Assembly: GCF_000208745.1 (NCBI RefSeq)
Contig: NC_030858.1
Coordinates: forward strand, 18,027,946-18,091,945
Direction of reading: 5' to 3'
Length of the DNA: 64,000 bases
Source of the DNA: Theobroma cacao
Taxonomy: Eukaryota > Streptophyta > Magnoliopsida > Malvales > Malvaceae
Shown: positions 59,261 through 64,000 of the stretch, piece by piece
Layout of the letters: each line of letters begins with the position of its first letter
Position numbering within the stretch: position 1 is the first letter of the stretch
Position numbers and translations under genes: made by a program
Notes under the pieces: model-generated
Told to the model about the DNA's origin: nothing
The model's database searches: none
What the model saw: the letters and a program-made list of their open reading frames with translations, nothing else

Positions 59261-59921
59261 ACCATGGACACCCCCCTCTCCCATATATGAAAACCTCCCA
59301 CCCCTTCACTCTAGCTCACCTACCCTTCCTTTCTTAGTGTAATTTTTTGCAACTCTCACTTCTCTCTTTCCACCCATTCTTCTTTGTCTCTCTTCTACTC
59401 TTCCCCCCACCATTATTCCCTTTTCATCTTTCTTTCTCCAAACCTATTACCCACATCAATCTCTTCCTTTCTACACTTATTTTCAAAACTTTTGCTCAAG
59501 ATTTCAAGTTTTAATATTTTATTTATTTATTTTATATATATTACATTCTTTTTTTTTTCTTTTTCTTAAGAATTATTGAATTACCTTTCATAACTTATTT
59601 TGTTGAAAATTTGTGATGAGTATTAATGATTCTTAAGATATTGTGCTTAGTTATTTTATGGGTATGGTAGATTGTTTGGATTTGTGTTTTAAATTTCACG
59701 AGTAAGTCGAAATTGGGAATATGGGTAAGTTTATTACTTTTAATTTTTTTTTTATGCCTAGTAATCTAGATATCATTTAATTGCTGAATTTTTACTTGAT
59801 ACTATAGGCATTATTTTATTTTGATGTGAAGACATATAAGTTGATATTTTTGGTAGCCTATTGTGTTTTGTTGGTACTTTTCTTCTCTTTCGATTGAGAA
59901 TTAATAGTAGAAAATTTGTGA
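59261..59921. other. Non-coding stretch before ORF3, no gene seen
   Basis: A CT-rich part (59270-59470) then AT-rich sequence. It lies between the spacer and ORF3 of Athila #2 and could act as a leader for ORF3, but no signal is certain. Confidence 0.4.
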
Positions 59922-61009
59922 ATGGCACCCAAACGAGTAAGACAAAATTTCAGTGGTTCGTTTAATCATACTAGATTTGTGTTAGTAGACGTTGTGGCTA
60001 GACACGCAAGTTCTCTTGCAAACAAAATTGCAACACCCGAATGAGGACTAGATCAAGAGTTGATTACACACGTTGGCTTTCAACCAATGATTAATGGATG
60101 CCACTGGCAAAAATTTTGTGCCTCGTCAACAGCTACAAATATCCCTTTGGTAAGAGAATTTATGCTGACGCTGTTTAAGCTACTAATGATTTTGTTTTTG
60201 TGCGAGGTAAATTAGTTCCATTCTCGCACCATGCCATCAATGAATTTTATGAAATTCCTAATATTGAAAACAATGGATATGGTGAATATTTAGCTGAGCA
60301 TGAGGATTAGGATGATATCATTCATATACTCTGTAAGGAGGGTGCTCAATGGCGATTCTTCAATAATGCACTAGTTTCATTCAAGAAGAATGCAATGAAA
60401 CCAATTTCTAAGATATGGTTATATTTTGTGGCTTCCAAATTACTTCCTCCACACATCTCAATGATGTCACAAAAAATCAACCCATCCTTATGCATTCCAT
60501 CATGATTGGACGCACAATTGAGATTGGCCACGAATTTTACAAAGCCATGACTCACACTGCACAATCAAAGCATGAAAGCTTGTGGTTCCTTTCTCTGATT
60601 ACAGCTTTGTGCAAGCAAGCTAGTGTAAATTGGGATGCTACTGAGGAGTTGTTGCACCCTAAACATCCAACTGATCTCAATCTCATCCTTAGACAATCTC
60701 AAACTTCTGTCGAGTAATTCTTCTTCTACACACCATCCTCTACCCCCTTGATCAAGACACCAACAATTGTCAATGACTCAGAGAATTAAGAATCTAGAGC
60801 ACTTAATTGAGTAACTTGGGAACTAGTTTGTGCAACACATGACTTATCAAACCCAATGTAATCAACATATGGACCACATGTTTTGAGCTTATGGTGTTTT
60901 TATGGGAATAGATATGTCCACTGTTCCACCAGCACCTAATCCTCCTAGGGGTGCCAATGAGGAAGAAGAAAATGAGGCAAAGAATGATGGAGACGAAGAT
61001 GAGTACTAG
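59922..61009 (+). pseudogene. Athila #2 ORF3, 'plant transposon protein'-like, broken
   Basis: The ATG at 59922 begins MAPKRVRQNFSGSFN. A stop comes at about 60042, and frames then change: YPFGKRIYADAV, ATNDFVFVRGKLVPFSHHAIN, EFYEIPNIEN, GAQWRFFNNALVSFKKNAMK, ISKIWLYFVASKLLPPTHLND, KNQPILMHSIMIGRTIEIG. These follow the domain found in ORF3 of many Athila elements (putative plant transposon protein: W-x2-F-x4-L-P-T, ILYAI-x2-G-x2-I-x2-G). The C-terminus is acidic (EEEENEAKNDGDEDEY). Athila #4 keeps only this tail. The role is not known. Confidence 0.7.
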
Positions 61010-61992
61010 AGCTTCACTAGATTCATCCAACCATTACGAGAGTATTAACTACCTTTCTCTTTTTTTCTGGTGATAAATATTCTATGGAAGTTTTAGATTA
61101 AGTTTTATTTGCATGCATATCTAGATTTATAAATAATTTAGGACTAGTTAGTAATTGAATTTATTACTTGTTCGAATTTTAGAAATCTAGTGTAAAGTTG
61201 TGCCAATATTCGATGATTTCTCTATCCAATGATGATAACTAGTTATCTTGAATTCTTAGCTTTTGGTGAATAAGGGCTTTGTTTGGATTAATCTTAAATT
61301 CTTTTGTTAAGTATCATTGTTAGAATATGATTTCCATAATTTTGAGTACTTCATCTTTTATTTTAAATTATTGTGAATATCTAGAGAATGTTTATATTTA
61401 TGTGAATTTTAGATTATGTCATGAATTCTAGAATTTGCTTAATTCTCTCTTAAGGCGAAATCCTAGGCAATACTTAGTTAGGGAGATGATTTAGGCCATC
61501 TTTGGACCATTGGAGCCTAAAAAGCAACTTTGTTAAATCTTTATCCCTAGTGTACCCCTTTGAGCCTAATTTCCCTTTTCTTTGTTTAACTACATAATAA
61601 TTGAGCCTAGCCTTAAAATAAAATTTCCAATTTTGCATCCCTCACTCCTAAGCATGTATATTGTTTTAGGAAATATATATTGAGCTAAATGCATATGGTA
61701 GAAAGGTGATGTTGATGTGAAAAAAGTTCAAAATATTAAAAATCACCCCACTACTTACAATACAAAGAAAATAAGTTTAGGGGTATGAAATTATGAAAAG
61801 AAAAAAAATGTATTGAAAAAAAAAAGTTTAAATGTGGAAGAAAAGATGTACTAAGAGAAGGAGAATAGAGCTCTATATATAGTCCTAAATTAGTTATGTG
61901 CTTAGGGTGATTTGAGTCACATTATTATCATTTATTCTACCTCGACCCTAGCCACACATTTCAAGCTTTGTTTAAGTTCTATTGATCCCTAG
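61010..61992 (+). other. 3' non-coding region of Athila #2
   Basis: No gene. Matches inverted 32700-33700 of Athila #4. The expected polypurine tract and 3' LTR are absent because the next LTR begins at 61993. Confidence 0.75.
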
Positions 61993-64000
61993 TGTAACGC
62001 CCCATACCCTCGTAAGGAAGCCAATAAGCCCCTATCAATGAGACAAAGGGTCATTTAACGTATAATTTTAAGTGTTAAAGAGCGGTGATAGGCAAAAAGA
62101 ATATTTTGGAATGAAATAATATTTTATGAATAAAATAATATTAAAATATTAATATTTTATTTATTATTGAAGTTAGTCAGAAAGAAGGGTTATATGACTA
62201 ATCCAAGTGGGGGAGAAGAAGTAAGAAAGGATTTTAAAGGAAAAACGACATCGGTGAGGCTCGCGTGTTTTTATTAAATCGAGCTAGCGCGAGTAAGCAT
62301 ATATTTAAATATTATGGTGATACCGTGGTGGAGTGCAAACGTTATATTTTGTTTGTACACATGTTAAGGAAGAAAAATAGAAAGAAATTGGAGTTTAAGA
62401 AATGTTGGAAGGGCCCAATTGTAAAGGATGAAAGTTGGAAAGGTCACACGACAAAAAAAGAAAAGTTTGAGGACTCATTTGTAATTTCAATATTTAGAGT
62501 TAAAAAGGGGAATTTACTAACCAAGGAAGGTTAGACTAAGTGGAATATATGATGTACATGTAAAAGTTACTATTACATGCAACCATAGCATGCAAAAAGG
62601 AAAAGTTAGTGGATGACATGTGAGACCCCCACCATGTCAAGTAAAAGAAAGAATAAGATTAAAAATTGGTTTGCATGAAAGGTGATTGCTTCAATGGTGG
62701 TCAAATGAGGGAAGAAGAAAGTGGGAAGAATGAGGTTTGGATGGGACAATGAATGATTAAATAAGGTATACAGTAAAAATGGTATAAGGAATAAAGAAAT
62801 GAAAAATGATGAAATGTAAAGAATGAAATGTGAGTGGTCAATGGAAGGTGGAAATGCCTTTTTGCCATGTGATTTTATCCCATAAAATAAGTGGGAAAGA
62901 AGTCAAAAAGCTATGAAACATTGGACAATCCGCCCATGGTAAGAAAACAAAGAAGGAAGAAAAGAAAAATAAGGAAATAGGCAAACATTGGGCAATCCAC
63001 CCACGTGAGTGCAAAAATAAACAAGGAAAGCCAAACATTTTCAAGGCTCAGCCTTGAAGAATCCGCCCATAGCCAAAGAGGGAAGAGAAAGGGGAAGAAA
63101 GAAAGAAGAAAATAGAAAGGAAAGAAAGAAAGAAAGAAAAAGAGAGAAAAGAGGGAAGGTTTTGGTGGAAGACTTAAAGAAAAACTAAGAGGTTTTTCCT
63201 CCCACCCACATGCCATTGTTGAGAATCAAGGAGAGCTTGGAGGTTTGGCTTAAAGATTTCAAGGTAAGGAAGGTAGAAATTGCTAGTTTGATAGAATATT
63301 TGCTTTTTAAACCGATTATAATGTGTGAAAATGTTTGTGATAGCAAAAAAAAATCGTGCATGTTGGTGAACCACAAGGAATGTGAGATTTCTTGATTTTA
63401 AGCTTGAGTTGAATTATTGAGTAAAGGCAAGGCAAGTTATGGCCAAATCCTTGGTTGTTTATGTTATATAGCTATAGATTAGGAGGAATTCTTGTACTGG
63501 TGGTGAAATTGATGTTGTAAGGATGTAATGTGGAAGAAAATAAAGGTTAAGAATTGTGCATGTTAAGATTTCAGAATTTATTTGTTGATTTGCTGCCATG
63601 CACGAGTACATAAGAGAATTGTGTTTGAATGGTTGCTAGGAAACGTATAACTAGAGGAAATGAGCTATGGTGGCATGTCGAACGAGGTAAAGAGTGATCG
63701 ACAAATAAGATTAGTTATATACATGCAAGAATTAATAGCAACTTAGCATCCCACTATTGCAAGGTGAGTAAGGGGTGTCTATTTTAAAAATTCTCGTAAC
63801 TATATATATATACTTATTGATTTACTTTAAACTCAAATTTGTGGACAGCATGAGCTGGTAGAATCCTAGGAACTTCGTGAATGCTTAAAAGGTTGGAAAT
63901 GTTTGATTATATATATAAGCTAGATAAGTAAAGTGCTTTTTAAATTGAGAAACAAGCCTTTACACCATGATTTTCTATCAATTGTGCCTTGATGTTTGTG
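61993..64000 (+). mobile_element. LTR of a Gypsy-type family starting TGTAACGCCCC, runs out of window
   Basis: It begins TGTAACGCCCCATACCC, and the first 220 bp match in sense the module at 19223-19010, including an AT-rich ATAATATTTTAT run and the AAGTGGGGGAGAA word. The interior is purine-rich with no domain-bearing frame. It cuts the 3' region of Athila #2. No second end in the window. Confidence 0.6.
62928..63150. repeat. Iterated AATCCGCCCA word and (GAAA)n tract
   Basis: AATCC(G/A)CCCA occurs at 62927, 62994 and 63060, about 66 bp apart. The first two are preceded by ACATTGG(A/G)C. A purine tract follows (63077-63160) with (GAAA)n. The Phe/Ser-rich frames on the opposite strand are a by-product of the purine bias. 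Confidence 0.75.

Larger units (their letters stand above)
38897..61992 (+). mobile_element. Athila #2, plus strand, split by Tekay
   Basis: 5' LTR, tRNA-Asp-type PBS, gag, protease, RT/RNase H, integrase and ORF3 follow in Gypsy order. Gag is cut at 41129 and resumes at 53930 after the Tekay insertion. The 3' LTR is not in the window: at 61993 another LTR begins in its 3' non-coding region. With the Tekay element removed the visible part is about 10.3 kb, normal for Athila. Confidence 0.85.

Noticed and set aside
62838..63216. Phe/Ser/Leu-rich open frames on the minus strand as a membrane protein
   Set aside because: They are the complement of a purine-rich tract with (GAAA)n and have no start context or domain.
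1..64000. Host cellular genes, tRNA or rRNA genes
   Set aside because: I read both strands for domain words and RNA signatures and found only retroelement sequence. The tRNA-like words are primer binding sites.

Overview
The window reads as heterochromatic DNA from a flowering plant, most likely a eudicot. It is AT-rich and contains no recognisable cellular gene, rRNA or tRNA. Nearly all of it is LTR retrotransposons inserted into one another: Ty3/Gypsy elements of the Athila, Tekay (chromovirus) and Tat/Ogre-like lineages, and one Ty1/Copia element of the SIRE/Maximus type. Lineages were assigned from protein motifs, primer binding sites (tRNA-Asp-like in Athila; initiator-Met-like in SIRE and Tekay), polypurine tracts and LTR ends. 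No database search was possible. Every coding region is broken, so these are retrotransposon pseudogenes.

Layout. 1-2558: decayed Tat/Ogre-like gag region. 2658-4407: Athila-type solo LTR, minus. 5000-6171: LTR fragment of an unnamed family (family X). 6172-29640: Athila element #1 (plus), with a deep insertion stack. Its gag is split by an Athila solo LTR (8593-28724), which is split by an 18.7-kb SIRE element (9301-27994, minus, TSD AATTA). The SIRE 3' LTR holds a solo LTR (10134-12645, TSD GACTA). Its 3' non-coding region holds a Tekay-type LTR unit (13121-19223, TSD GTGTG), which is split by a solo LTR in opposite orientation (15237-18150, TSD ATACC). A 640-N assembly gap lies inside that last LTR.

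The second stack starts at 30203. An Athila LTR (30203-30780 and 38379-38896) is split by Athila #4 (30781-38378, minus), a deletion derivative with both LTRs that keeps gag and protease but lacks RT, RNase H, most of integrase, and ORF3. Athila #2 (plus) runs from 38897 to 61992. Its gag is split by a 12.8-kb Tekay element (41130-53929, minus, TSD GTCCT), whose integrase gene is split by a 3.8-kb LTR unit (42704-46519, TSD TCCAC). After the Tekay insertion, Athila #2 continues through gag, protease, RT/RNase H, integrase and ORF3. An LTR that runs out of the window begins at 61993.

The most unusual signal is that several unrelated LTR families each carry their own clustered short palindromes: TCTCGCTGCAGCGAGA, CTTAGTCGACTAAG, GAGGTCGCGACCTC, and a TATCGATA-like motif. 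Other points worth following are an 83-bp intron-like insert in the Tekay integrase gene, a shared ORF3-type protein in the Copia and Athila elements, and a roughly 200-bp module shared by two LTR units.
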